Assembly: GCA_026400935.1 (NCBI GenBank)
Contig: JAPLNX010000528.1
Span: 1 to 33,424 of the forward strand
Direction of reading: 5' to 3'
Source: Planctomycetia bacterium
GTDB taxonomy: Bacteria > Planctomycetota > Planctomycetia > Planctomycetales > Planctomycetaceae
DNA length: 33,424 nucleotides
Shown: positions 18,001 to 22,798 of the stretch, piece after piece
Position numbering within the stretch: the stretch's first letter is position 1
Layout: each line of letters starts with the position of its first letter
The notes under the pieces: generated by a model
The model's input: only the letters and a program-made list of their open reading frames with translations
Databases searched by the model: none
Told to the model about the DNA's origin: nothing
Made by a program: the position numbers and the translations under genes

Positions 18001-20437
18001 TGGCGATCGCACCGCCGCTGGCGGAACTCGTGTTATGACTAAATCGCGAACCGCTGATCGTGCCTGGCCCGACATGAGCCAGCGCGCCACCCGGGCCGCT
18101 GACTGCGTTGTTCGAGTCAAACAAGGAGTTCTCAATGACGAGCGTGTCATTGAAGTTGTGAACCGCGCCGCCGGATGATCCGCGATTGAACTGCAACGAG
18201 CTGTTGCGGATCGTCAACCCGCCGCCGCTGCGAGAACTTTCGTTGGAGATACCGCCACCTAGTCCGCTCGCCAAGTTGTTCCGGATCGCCACTTGATCCA
18301 ACAACACGGAGGCCGAGTTGATGCGAATGCCGCCGCCGCGTGCCTCAAGGCCCGTTCCGTTGCGCATACCGTTGGTGATGCTCATTCCGGAAATCGTTGT
18401 CGCCGCTCCGGAGAAAATATCGAACACGCGATCGCTGAAGTTGCCGTCGATGATCGTTGCCGCCGCACCAGCACCGCGAATGTTGAGCGACTGCGTGATG
18501 TCCAAGTCGCCGGATGCGGCTGAGTTTTCGATCGCTCCTGAAATCGTCAGCCGGTAATTCCCCGCAGGGACAACGATGGTCTGTGTTCCCGCGAGCGCGT
18601 TCGCCTCTTGAATCGCCGCACGCAGCGAAGTTTTTCCCGCAGCGTCGATCGCCACTCCGTCACCCGGATTGATGTCCGTCGAGTCAATCTCGGAGTTGAC
18701 GAAGAAGCCCGTGAAGCCCGCTTCGACCGCTCCGATGTCCGCCGTGTTGGATGTTCCGCCGTTGAGAATTCGCGGAACGCCCCGTTGATCAGACCCGCTC
18801 ACACCGAGATTGCTCCCCGCATCAATCGCTGGGCTGCCGGCATTTAGCTTTTGGGTTCGAGTTCCGCCGCCGTAGTTCGCTAATGGTGCCAATTGAGGAT
18901 TCACCGGCGAGGCGAGCGTTCCGACTATGTCGCCGTTGACGTTGTTTGCAAACGGGTTGATCCCGACACCGATCAAGTTGTGCCCGCTGCTATTGAGCGA
19001 CGACGAAGTAGCAAACAGGTCCGGCCCGCTCATGGTGGCCGTATTGGTGGCAACAATCGTGTTCTGCAACGAAATACGATTCTTAGACGGATCGCTCGCC
19101 GCCCGACTGGCAAGGCCGCCGCCGTTCCCCGCAGAGTTATTCGCGATCGTGGCATTCAAGAAGGAAAGCGTGCCTCCTTGATGAAACAGTCCGCCACCTT
19201 CACTGGCGGTCGCTCCCGCTTGCGAAGTGGCGCTGTTGCCGGAAAAAGTCGAGTCCGAAACGACCGTGTTGCCTCGCAGTTGCAACAGCCCGCCCGCTTG
19301 TCCGCCGACCGTTGCAGTTCCCGTCGCGGTGTTGCCTGCCAGCGTACTGTTCCGCAGCGACAGCAACGCGCTGCTATTCATCAAGATGCCGCCGCCGCTT
19401 TGAGCCGTGTTGTCTGCCAACTCCGAAAATTGGATGTCCGCACTGATATTTGCGGGCATTGTGTCACTGCCGTTACCGCTCAGATTCAAGCCGCCGCCGC
19501 GACCGGTCGTGGCCGAGTTGCTCTTGATCGTACTTCCGATGATCGTTGCCGACCCTGAGTTTGAGTCGATACCACCGCCGTTCGCATTCGCCACATTTCC
19601 CTGGATAAAACTGCGGATCACTTCCAGCGATCCCGCACTTGCGATGCCACCACCGTTCGCACCGGTGGTGTTGTTGGTCACGCTGGAATCGTAAACCTTC
19701 AGCGTTCCCTGAGACGAGATGCCGCCGCCGTTGAACACGGCAGAGTTCGACGTCACGGTGGAGCCAACGAGCGTGACACTCCCCACAAAACCAACGGACA
19801 ATCCGCCACCGTTCAAACCAGTCTGGTTGTTGGTCAGAATGACGTTTCGCAATTCAACATCACTGTTGGCTCGAACGCCGCCGCCAACTTCTCCGAAATC
19901 AACCGTCTGGCCTTTTTGGATTTTCACCCCTTGGATCAAGACTTTGCTCGCGCCAAAAATGTCGAACACACGGTCCTGAATCGCCGGCCCAATTCCTCCC
20001 GCAAAGCCCATCTCGATGGTCGTGTTCTGCGAACCCGCCCCGATGATCTCGATGTCGCTAAAGAGGTCGAGGTCGCCGCTCTCGCTGTTGTTTTCGCCGT
20101 TACCGTCAATCGTGAGCTGATACGTGCCAGCCGATAGGACGATCGTTTCCAGGCCGGCTGTGGCGTTCGCGTGCATGACTGCCGCACGCAGAGACGTTTG
20201 CAAACCAGTCGTCCCCAGGTCCGCATCAGCGACACCATCTAACAGGTCAGCGTCAGGCAGGTCATTGAACGTGTTGACGACAACCGTGCCGGTCAGCACT
20301 TGCCGAGCTTCTAGTCCCTCGGCGGTCAGTGCCAAAATCCCTTCTTGGAGTTTGCGCTGGCGGCTGGGACGTTTCGATGACGGTTGTCGGATCGTGGCAG
20401 GCCAACGGAGCCGATGGAGCCAGGACAAAAACAGCAT
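3035..20437 (-). CDS. Giant multi-domain secreted/surface protein (5,800 residues)
   Basis: One uninterrupted frame. The basic N-terminus carries a 'LEARQVLTG' signature like planctomycete exported giants. Approximate domain order follows. Residues 42-1200: two CSLREA-type ('TSLRAAI') right-handed beta-helix modules rich in N-x-G-G-G-I turns. 1206-2549: three SdrD-B plus FG-GAP/VCBS units with D-x-D/N-x-D-G calcium loops. 2580-3645: filamentous-haemagglutinin-like strands, including an autotransporter-type 'GTGTLTLTRPHTYTG' repeat. 3665-3755: cadherin-like. 3770-4836: nine Calx-beta domains, eight nearly identical. 4840-4945: PKD-like. 4942-5042: cadherin-like. 5045-5410: three Calx-beta domains. 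The tail is a conserved-looking beta domain, a K/Q/E-rich linker, then 'STLVAFWNWLSSSSRRS'. A calcium-stiffened adhesin or matrix protein is inferred. There is no LPXTG, dockerin or standard PEP-CTERM. The start lacks a clear ribosome site. Confidence 0.9.
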   Translation of the reverse strand: MLFLSWLHRLRWPATIRQPSSKRPSRQRKLQEGILALTAEGLEARQVLTGTVVVNTFNDLPDADLLDGVADADLGTTGLQTSLRAAVMHANATAGLETIVLSAGTYQLTIDGNGENNSESGDLDLFSDIEIIGAGSQNTTIEMGFAGGIGPAIQDRVFDIFGASKVLIQGVKIQKGQTVDFGEVGGGVRANSDVELRNVILTNNQTGLNGGGLSVGFVGSVTLVGSTVTSNSAVFNGGGISSQGTLKVYDSSVTNNTTGANGGGIASAGSLEVIRSFIQGNVANANGGGIDSNSGSATIIGSTIKSNSATTGRGGGLNLSGNGSDTMPANISADIQFSELADNTAQSGGGILMNSSALLSLRNSTLAGNTATGTATVGGQAGGLLQLRGNTVVSDSTFSGNSATSQAGATASEGGGLFHQGGTLSFLNATIANNSAGNGGGLASRAASDPSKNRISLQNTIVATNTATMSGPDLFATSSSLNSSGHNLIGVGINPFANNVNGDIVGTLASPVNPQLAPLANYGGGTRTQKLNAGSPAIDAGSNLGVSGSDQRGVPRILNGGTSNTADIGAVEAGFTGFFVNSEIDSTDINPGDGVAIDAAGKTSLRAAIQEANALAGTQTIVVPAGNYRLTISGAIENSAASGDLDITQSLNIRGAGAAATIIDGNFSDRVFDIFSGAATTISGMSITNGMRNGTGLEARGGGIRINSASVLLDQVAIRNNLASGLGGGISNESSRSGGGLTIRNSSLQFNRGSSGGAVHNFNDTLVIENSLFDSNNAVSGPGGALAHVGPGTISGSRFSHNTSSASGGAIAISQNIASPATTTISGSEISENTATAGFGGGLLVDRGRLTVLRSSVNGNHNLSATGLAGGGGIAAIGNGATLNVTESQIHGNTSNVPGGGLFLQPSTTTNVLRSTISRNMATDGSGISNAGTLTIENSTVSQNNSSGNGGGLFDSGTTTISSSTFSTNSAAMGGGIFATNAGTRSLKNTIVAGNFSLLNIDADVSGTSFTTNGNNLIGDIDTAVGFLAETNGDIVGGDGGTAIDSVSSNTTSPIVVTVTDHGLQTGDRLRIKGVTGNTAANGTFTITRINANQFSLNNSMPNGDYGGGGDFFFLIDPRLGPLANNTNPFAQNANFGNPGGSPAVVTLFPQTPETHALLLGSPAIDRGNDSGSQTTDQRGFARINVAGVGVNGVSTDIGAVELFHTTASGLVFSDLNGNGLRDVNEQGRGGVTVYLDSNANGSLDPDEPFASTAFFDNPLTPEIEEVGSYTLTFIPPGTQVISELLPFNARQTSGMTPPRFSSAMEIATGADPSSVITGDFNNDGTTDVAFVQTSANLLTIVPRMPDGSWETPISFTVGSTPKEVVAGDLNGDGRLDLVVVNKDSNNLSVFFSNATGFNAVQNFAVGTSPRAIVLVDLDHDGDLDIAVANEGSDDVSLLQQTSSGVFTTLPAVSVGDGPRDIIATDFDNDGQIDLVTADKLSNEISLLRNDNSGITFTRTAINVSGTLPSSLLAEDVDRDGDVDLVFGAVGTGEVLLLENSGTGMFGPPVALLSGVDPTSLGSADVDLDGDADLFVPNESASGTITVLVNDNGAFPNSFVFATGTQPAAIAFADFNSDGRRDLITANIGSDNLTVLSNLTCSYSVTAVTGTPLSNRDFGNQDFATVTGTIFNDFSSNGLQDRDELGVGGVPVFLDMNGNGRLDSFEPQTTTSFPGPFGGLTGNYFFQGVLPGKYRVYQILTPGFVQTTPRSASFDEEPAVPTGDFISDILTTDLNNDGKTDVVSLSRESSGNGLAHIFLGTTNGLGNDITVGVGSQPRRVQVADLDHDGDLDVLVMNSGDNSVSLIRNDAGTFSVVSTVVLSGTPNDLTVGDLNGDGDADFVVSLTRASGNDSIEIFKSAGGLTFNQSFLSDANNDTAGIALVDLDNDRDLDLVAVNRATDEVLLFSNDGTGGFTEAGIFATAATPGAVAIGYFNGDALPDIAVVSQSTNQVSIRNSVTPFVYAAATSFSTTSPVSDLVVADVNRDGLDDLAITTTSGKLIVAQGTLNGMFQAQTDATFFASTTGSALAFANFNDDTLLDVIIGQDAAAASLMLGTNQLFGAQVNLASGGFTNVNFGSVELGTIRGRVFIDANSNGVRDPGEDDGFGDLQVFVDLNRNGHRDPDEPTDVTGGHAGVFTINGVAPNKSHLVVAESPLGTLRTGPFGLQFGPATFVSISDSRPQFIGELLATHDFDLDGVPELLTVNPDGNSLTITTNINGGFNTDTIPVGQTPTAIRLGNLNGNSQPDVIVANNVGNSLTVFFDGVFTTATTISGITNPRAIELIDVNNDGKLDVVVTSSSSGDLTILTNNGFGGFTSNILTVTGADSGEDIARADIDGDGDQDLVFIDSSNDKAFVLRNNSDGTLTHIGTFTTGDNPISLDSAGDFDLDLDQDFILTTAGDKTIQVLLNNSSGNFTAVTKATLTNIPGAIDFNIPSRRIAVTLPGHPVLAIFAVNPDATLNPPRFVSATGGQDSVLLVDLNKDGKSDLLSTDFDNGKLNINDNWTSPIPGTFEVRLDPGETLEGLAFATQDLRSTAIVLNGNDLQIDDILGGNSDDNWTLTIDASGVTLHSNTPNEFLTSGIAGATGDGTNRLTIPLAAFSGGIIFHGGAGTDTLTLNVTTGFSRTITFNGGAPTSGSGDTLILQSGDTFDSATYSFTDASSGSIQFSGNGSINYTGLEPILSSVAADHVSLQFGGDSEIIELTAGASGQTVVDSTSGESLAFLNPNKSLTVLAGAGDDTVNVGGLDADFRAALTINGETGSDVVSLGSSLLLGSAASTGNLTLTAESILLNAALIATNGDTTNNLAGTVTINGAVTLGIDVTINTNGSTASDGAVNLNAVDGLHSLTVMSGAAPTTFNGAVGAMIALADLDVTADTIGLTANVNTDGGSLTFVGNTVLNADILIATGDVGNNDSGSVSFSGSSISATGSSRSLTINTVANGTGSSGAATLATVDDSGGSAIRDLIIDAKNLGGGAAGDVTFTDVLSLAGNGSLVAEGRTISLSTSNSDVSLTGTASITLHATRNINVATGASMQAVDGDISLEANQQGTPTTSSFSGIELNQGTIRTTGLGSISLLGRSGNAGNLQYGILMQNSSLIETTGSGEIELLGESRGTSGPENDGILIASSSDLLANTGQISLQGIGGVGGTSEGIGVTDSDITIATTDAPITFVADVIHVGVSQPSFTAGSGNRLTLRPLTFGTPIGLGAASSSEFSLSDGQLDRITAGTVQIGDSNSGAITISNAISRPTTTNLNLTAGSNKDITFSGGTAGLNTNGGNVSLSNSGTGAITSGTAPNDIIANRVSLISGSGGIGVSGNPLSFDANQLVTNSSGNANQFLKEAGSVLIDVAGLTAGTGTIQFSGGTFTLNGSNRIADSTLLDVPSGATFKLNGFLETIAGLTGSGSVLNGSGSLGNLTLNLADDSTFNGFLGGATANDQNCSLDKSGTGTLTLTRPHTYTGLTRILAGTLLLNGSLTSDVVVASGGTFGGSGTIGGGHTLTINNGGTLAPGNSPGIVNSGSVTFNSGSIFSVELNGTTVGTGYDQLNVTGTVDLNGATLDAILGFTPAAGATFVIVNNDGSDAINGTFGSLSQGALLTIAGKKFHIYYDFDNGGGQNNDVALIVNRAPQFNAQTFNFNENSANNTAVGTAVASDADGGSLNYAITAGNTSNAFAMNATTGAIRVNNAAAIDFETNPVFSLTVDVTDDAGAVTTKTITINLNDLQSNLSINNASTSEGDSGTKTLTFNVKSSTVINNAFTIDFNTSKATAGDGLLGSDTDFVANSGTLNFAGNAANESKTVTITINGDTVIEGDETFIVLLSNLLGTNDVTITTATGAGTITNDDSSTLTISSPTITEGDSGTTTMTFTVTSPKAVEGGFTVAFNVSDITTNSSDYTVVTSSPLTFSGTANETQTITININGDTIIEGDETFSITLGTVTPVAPVAAASITSGATGTGTITNNDTSTLTISSPTITEGNSGTTTMTFTVTSPKAVEGGFTVAFSATDITANASDYTVVTSSPLTFSGTANETKTITVNINGDAVIEGDETFSITLGTVTPVAPVAAASFTSGAIGTGTITNNDTSTLGISSPSITEANSGTTTMTFTVTSPKAVEGGFTVSFDVADITTNGSDYTVVTSSPLTFSGTENETKTITINVNGDAVIEGDETFSITLGTVTPVAPVDAASITTGAVGTGTITNNDTSTLTISSPTITEANSGTTTMTFTVTSPSAVEGGFTVAFNVADITTNGSDYTVVTRSPLTFSGTANETQTITININGDTIIEGNETLSITLETVTPVAPVAAASITSGATGTGTITNNDTSTLTISSPTITEGDSGVTTMTFTVTSPNAVDGGFTVPFDVANVTAISSDYTVITSSPLTFSGTANETKTITINVNGDAVIEGDETFTITLGVVTPIAPVAAASITSGAVGTGTITNNDTSTLAISSPTITEANSGTTTMTFTITSPKAVEGGFTVPFDVTNVTTNGSDYTVVTSSPLTFSGTANETKTITINVGGDTLIEGDESFTITLGVVTPVAPVAAASITSDAIGTGTIANNDTSTLAISSPTITEGNSGTTTMTFTVTSPRAVEGGFTVAFDVADITTNGSDYTVVTSSPLTFSGTANETRTITVNVNGDTVIEGDETFSITLGTVTPVAPVADTSITIGAVGAVGTGTITNNDTSTLTISSPTVTEGDSGTTTMTFTVTSPKAVEGGFTVAFSVADITTNNSDYTVVTNSPLTFTGTANETQTITININGDDLAEATETLSVTLGTVTPVAPVAAASISSDASGTGTITNDDFAPVANSGGPYRINEGSGLPLNASGTTDADTPGSNLTYLWDIDGDGQFTENITGASPILAVSDLVTLGLSNGLRRNNVTVQVSDGTNISTASTQLTINNLPPSPPVDLLADAVDHVVDGSPNGTTVGIQVLSTDPGNDSVTYRFTDNAGGRFAINASTGVITIANSLLLNSQVSSSHTVTVVATDSDFADSQPVSFTIEVQPAPPPTASVTPDTAYVIEGDSGFVYVVFAVRLSTPSVLPIDINFTTLLSSEPDAARDTDDPADANNPRDFYLTTGTIHFNPFSTEELIRIQIQPDLIAEMDETFLIQLTSATNADLSRGSPVGSAIIRDDDTVPQLIVSAPQVLEGDPTSGTPNELVYTLTVSGRFDSSGHASLHFETGDIGDTADSGVDYTTISGDLDFSESQRTILVRVPIIGDLTDEADETVSLVFSNVSGLGIPVTSTTGTIINDDSPNPVLQINSQVIREGTGFNSTAIFTVTLIGKPSGPVNVNYNTLDETATAGSDYVAANGTLTFLPGGPVTQSIPVTIIGDSLPESAKETFALTLSSANNATVDSQLGIGSGSILDDDGNVITSEADQVAAELTAIFNQFGGDKNNPELVAALLNAAAGIATRLGFLKALVIVIDPVDFILNDTQGRQSGFTESTGVINQIPGTYYSGNGPVELLIVPLPPDGVYNLQLAGLGGPFNAAIAVTIGGETQTTSVSSSLENGSNLQVSINVGGTVPNSPFTLTIPVGLGLGGQPGNGNATFGVVGANDRFARRDFEAEESEERQSDAEMTLDESNDSPFDQLVNWIMIAKSTREKLVRQLFESLDLPFGNLLEPDSGAEQKLTDELVDLFWKRLGQTLTGVPAGAYKLGDMLENLLPQNALRPSKKTPAEQGKGEPGTNGKSTPKTKRSTETRQRSAPRSGEKMKSDANQQRSQTEPKEALTAQLADSEAAAKPQQTESTLVAFWNWLSSSSRRS
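5929..8790 (-). repeat. Eight tandem Calx-beta repeats of about 357 bp
   Basis: Residues about 3883-4836 of the giant protein are eight consecutive copies of a 119-residue Calx-beta domain, each starting 'STLTISSPTITE' or a close variant and ending 'GTGTITNND'. The copies stay close at DNA level as well as protein level. Differences are concentrated around the 'DITTNGSDY' loop, and one copy (about 6280-6640) carries a duplicated G-A-V. Calx-beta domains typically bind calcium in pairs and act as rigid spacers. Copy number may differ between strains or be wrong in a short-read assembly. Confidence 0.9.
12790..16820 (-). repeat. Triplicated SdrD-B + FG-GAP supermodule (about 1.37 kb per unit)
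   Basis: SdrD-B-like domains start near 16810, 15445 and 14075, for example 'GLVFSDLNGNGLRD', 'GTIFNDFSSNGLQD' and 'GRVFIDANSNGVRD'. Each is followed by about 300-350 residues of FG-GAP/VCBS propeller blades carrying calcium loops such as 'DLDHDGDLD' and 'DVDRDGDVD'. The even spacing of about 457 residues and the repeated order imply duplication of a two-domain block. These copies are much more diverged than the Calx-beta repeats, so this expansion is older. Confidence 0.8.
16830..20310 (-). repeat. Two CSLREA/beta-helix modules at the N-terminus of the giant protein
   Basis: 'TSLRAAVMHANATAG.ETIVLSAGTYQLTI' near 20200 and 'TSLRAAIQEANALAG.QTIVVPAGNYRLTI' near 18625 mark two modules about 1.57 kb apart (dots mark skipped residues). 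Each is followed by many short beta-helix rungs containing G-G-G-I or G-G-G-L and N-N/N-T steps, and by an 'SPAID.G......DQRG' closing motif. Such modules are known in exported bacterial beta-helix proteins. Their role here, adhesion or polysaccharide binding, is inferred. Confidence 0.75.
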
Positions 20438-20761
20438 GGCGGCGCTCGCTCGTCTAGAAAGTCAAAGTTTGATGGTTGCGGAGAAGCTGCGGTGTTGGCC
20501 CGCATGTGAAATAACGCAGTTCTCGTCGGTGGAAGTCAGTCAAAGTCTCCGGAAACGTAAGTGAGATAGTTTGAGTGTCACTCTACTGGCGCAAACGGGG
20601 CTGTTGAAACCCGAATATCTGCTGCGGTCTACCGCTACCCGTTGATCCGCAAACTCAATGGCCATCTTGTGCTCCGATCAACCAACACAATGGGATCGGC
20701 ACTCGTGACCGCGAACTTTTTGAGAGCTTTCAACAACACCGTTGATCGGTGTTGGTTCATT
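20438..20761. other. Gene-free interval upstream of the giant gene
   Basis: No convincing coding region is visible between the giant gene and the mutarotase gene. A minus-strand promoter for the giant gene is expected here; a TTGACT-like box near 20537 is a weak candidate. At 20734-20754 CAACACCG and CGGTGTTG form a perfect 8 bp stem with a 5-base loop, just beyond the stop codon of the mutarotase gene. It has no T-run, so it could be a processed-end hairpin or a REP-like palindrome rather than a proper terminator. Confidence 0.4.
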
Positions 20762-21211
20762 TCAACTTGGCTGCCTAACCCCAACCGTCAGTAGCAAGTT
20801 CGCCCACAAACGCTGGTCTGCGGTCTGGATCGTCAGGACGTGGTCGCGAGAACTGACGGCTTCGTAGAAGTCCCATTTTGGGATCGGCTGCAAAACGATC
20901 GGCGACTTCGCTGCGGCAAACATCTGCCGATACTCGGCCCAAATCGGAGGATCGCCCTGCAAGGCATACGGGTCATCCGCCGGAATCCCCATTGTGTTCG
21001 CCGCCTCGATCGGAAGTGCTGCAATCAGAGCCGCGAGCACCTGAGTGCAACTCACAACACCGGGCGACAGATTCAAGCTCACCAATTGGGCGTTCGGCCC
21101 CAACGTGTTCGATGCTGGATAATTTCCATCAGCGATCAACACCTTCGAGTGATGTCCCGCTCTCGCGAGGATGGCGGTGATTTCTGGATGCAACAACGTG
21201 TGGTTCAACAT
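20762..21211 (-). CDS. RbsD/FucU-family sugar mutarotase
   Basis: The 149-residue protein matches the RbsD/FucU family, which interconverts anomers or ring forms of free sugars (L-fucose for FucU, D-ribose for RbsD). Visible signatures are 'LARAGHHSKVLIADGNYPA' at residues 15-33 with His20 and Asp28 in the active-site positions, and the C-terminal 'KWDFYEAVSS..HVLTIQTADQRLWANLLL', which aligns with the FucU end. The FYE and QRLWAN pattern favours a FucU-like over an RbsD-like protein, but the substrate is not certain. GGAG lies eight bases before the ATG. The gene follows the UxaE-like gene by 104 bases on the same strand, which suggests one carbohydrate operon. Confidence 0.85.
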   Translation of the reverse strand: MLNHTLLHPEITAILARAGHHSKVLIADGNYPASNTLGPNAQLVSLNLSPGVVSCTQVLAALIAALPIEAANTMGIPADDPYALQGDPPIWAEYRQMFAAAKSPIVLQPIPKWDFYEAVSSRDHVLTIQTADQRLWANLLLTVGVRQPS

Positions 21212-21226
21212 GATGATTCTCCGTAG

Positions 21227-21247
21227 TCACAAGCTGCCAGCTTGTGA
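21227..21247. repeat. Perfect 10 bp palindrome upstream of the mutarotase gene
   Basis: TCACAAGCTG and CAGCTTGTGA flank a single central base. The element sits in the 104-base gap between the UxaE-like gene and the mutarotase gene, ending 16 bases before the ATG at 21211. It could be a REP-like hairpin that sets the ratio of the two products, or a dimeric operator. Its position next to the ribosome site makes an effect on translation possible. Confidence 0.55.
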
Positions 21248-21315
21248 GCGACTTCATTCCCAAAATATTTCTCATCAACCGATTTTGCATGCGCTCAGCT
21301 TGCACTGGGGCTGCT

Positions 21316-22584
21316 CTAAGCAAACCCAACTTTCAACGCTTCCAAGTGCCGTGCGAAATGTTCGGCGAGCACCTCGGTGTACGTTTCGGGATGCGATTCC
21401 AGGACACTCCTGACTTGCTTGCCGAGTTCAGGATTTGTCAGCGTAGAACCGAAGGTGCAATGCAGAATCTGTCGGCCCGGAGCAGTGAATCCTTTACCGG
21501 CGGGGACGTCACACCACATTTCCAGATAAGTCTGTTCCAACTCACGAGCCGAGTTCAATTGCTCCGGTGCTGGGACGCCGCTCAATGTGGCAGAGACGTG
21601 ATACGTTGCCTTGTCCGTGTCATACCGTCCGCGAGCGAACGAAATAATCTCGCGAAACAGCCGCTCGTCATGTCGTGCGACTACTCGCAAGGCTTCGAGG
21701 TAACTCGTTCCTGCAGTCTTGACGTGGAAGCGACCTTTTGTCGCTCGCGATAACGCGGCGTACATCGAGACCTTGTCCGATCCAGAATGCAGACTGAGCT
21801 TATACGGTCCGAGCATCGCAGCAATCGCGGCATGATCATTCAGCGACCGATCGAGCAGCGTGAGGTCACCCTTGAAATCAACCCCCTTCTCAAAGTTGCC
21901 GACAAATCGCGGCGCGAGGCTGACGAGCTTCATGCCACGAGTGAGACACTGGTCGGCAATGATGTAGTGTTCGGCGAGTGTTGTCGGATTGTCGGTTTCG
22001 TCGACACTCAGTTCGATTTCAAAATCGCGCCCTGCTTTCGTCTGCACGTCTCGAATGTAATCCGACAACGTCACTGCTTGATTGATCGCTCGACCGTATT
22101 TGACAGCCGCTTGCAGGCACGCACGTTCGGTGAAATCGACCACAGTTCCCGTCGAGAGCGAGACTCGGCGGCCAACATAACGCGAGCCCCAATTCACATC
22201 GGCTGCGATCGATTTTGCTTGCTCACGCAACGTCGATTCGTCGTAGGAGTCCGCTTTCGGGTCGACTGCTCCTGACGGGTCGATCGTAAAGAATGTGAAG
22301 CCGATCTCCGCAGTCCGATCGACGTCTTCCGGTGTCTTCAGGTGATCCGCGTCAGCACCGCTGATGCCGGTCCAGTCTGCGGAGGCCATGCCTTTGACGG
22401 CGTCGTCGATCACTTGCTGCGGGGTGCGTTGTGTTCGCGTCATTTCGCGAATCGACTGCTGTGGAAAGATCGGTTCAATCCCGCAAGGAACTCGCAACAT
22501 TGCTGCGATATGGCCCGGAGTGGCCGAGCCGATTCGATCACCAAAACCAAAGCTCGGTTTCATTCCGAGAGTCTGAAACTTCAT
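21316..22584 (-). CDS. uxaE: Tagaturonate/fructuronate epimerase-like protein (UxaE family)
   Basis: The 422-residue protein closely resembles the Thermotoga UxaE epimerase, which converts D-tagaturonate and D-fructuronate in hexuronate breakdown. Shared blocks are 'FGFGDRIG.ATPGH' near the start, 'FPQQSIREM.RT', 'GADADHLKTPEDV', 'FTIDPS', 'ELSVDETDNPT', 'FVGNFEKGVDFKGDL', 'KLSLHSGSDKVSMY' and 'FHVKTAGTSYLEA'. The His and Asp residues in the ADH and SVDE blocks are likely metal or substrate ligands. It appears to lack about 75 N-terminal residues present in the Thermotoga protein, so the precise substrate may differ. ATG 22584 is chosen because GAGG lies six bases upstream; a TTG at 22596 would start before that site. 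It probably forms an operon with the mutarotase gene downstream. Confidence 0.85.
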   Translation of the reverse strand: MKFQTLGMKPSFGFGDRIGSATPGHIAAMLRVPCGIEPIFPQQSIREMTRTQRTPQQVIDDAVKGMASADWTGISGADADHLKTPEDVDRTAEIGFTFFTIDPSGAVDPKADSYDESTLREQAKSIAADVNWGSRYVGRRVSLSTGTVVDFTERACLQAAVKYGRAINQAVTLSDYIRDVQTKAGRDFEIELSVDETDNPTTLAEHYIIADQCLTRGMKLVSLAPRFVGNFEKGVDFKGDLTLLDRSLNDHAAIAAMLGPYKLSLHSGSDKVSMYAALSRATKGRFHVKTAGTSYLEALRVVARHDERLFREIISFARGRYDTDKATYHVSATLSGVPAPEQLNSARELEQTYLEMWCDVPAGKGFTAPGRQILHCTFGSTLTNPELGKQVRSVLESHPETYTEVLAEHFARHLEALKVGFA

Positions 22585-22798
22585 GGGCATCCTCAATGAA
22601 ATTGTGCGTCGTGACCAACGAGTTCAGGAACATAATGCTTGTCGAGGTTGGCGTCTAAGAATGCGTTGGAAAAGTTCCAAGAAATATTGCGAAGAAACAA
22701 ACCGCTCGTGTCACTGGCGAAATTCGTGGGCATCGGTCAAATGCCCTATTGAAAGTCACAAGTCGCACTTTGGAACCAAGAGGCCGCAAGACAACACG

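Noticed and set aside
9720-20140. Plus-strand open frames opposite the rest of the giant gene, for example 11262-12254
   Set aside because: Low-complexity composition (Pro/Val/Ser-rich) mirrors the Gly/Asn/Thr-rich coding strand; no domain or start signal.
20734-20754. A standard rho-independent terminator after the mutarotase gene
   Set aside because: The 8 bp stem is perfect and well placed, but no T-run follows on the minus strand, so it is only noted as a hairpin.
22583-22798. A 72-codon N-terminal extension of the RsmC-like protein
   Set aside because: The extra residues overlap the start region of the divergent UxaE-like gene and are not protein-like; ATG 22799 begins the recognisable sequence.
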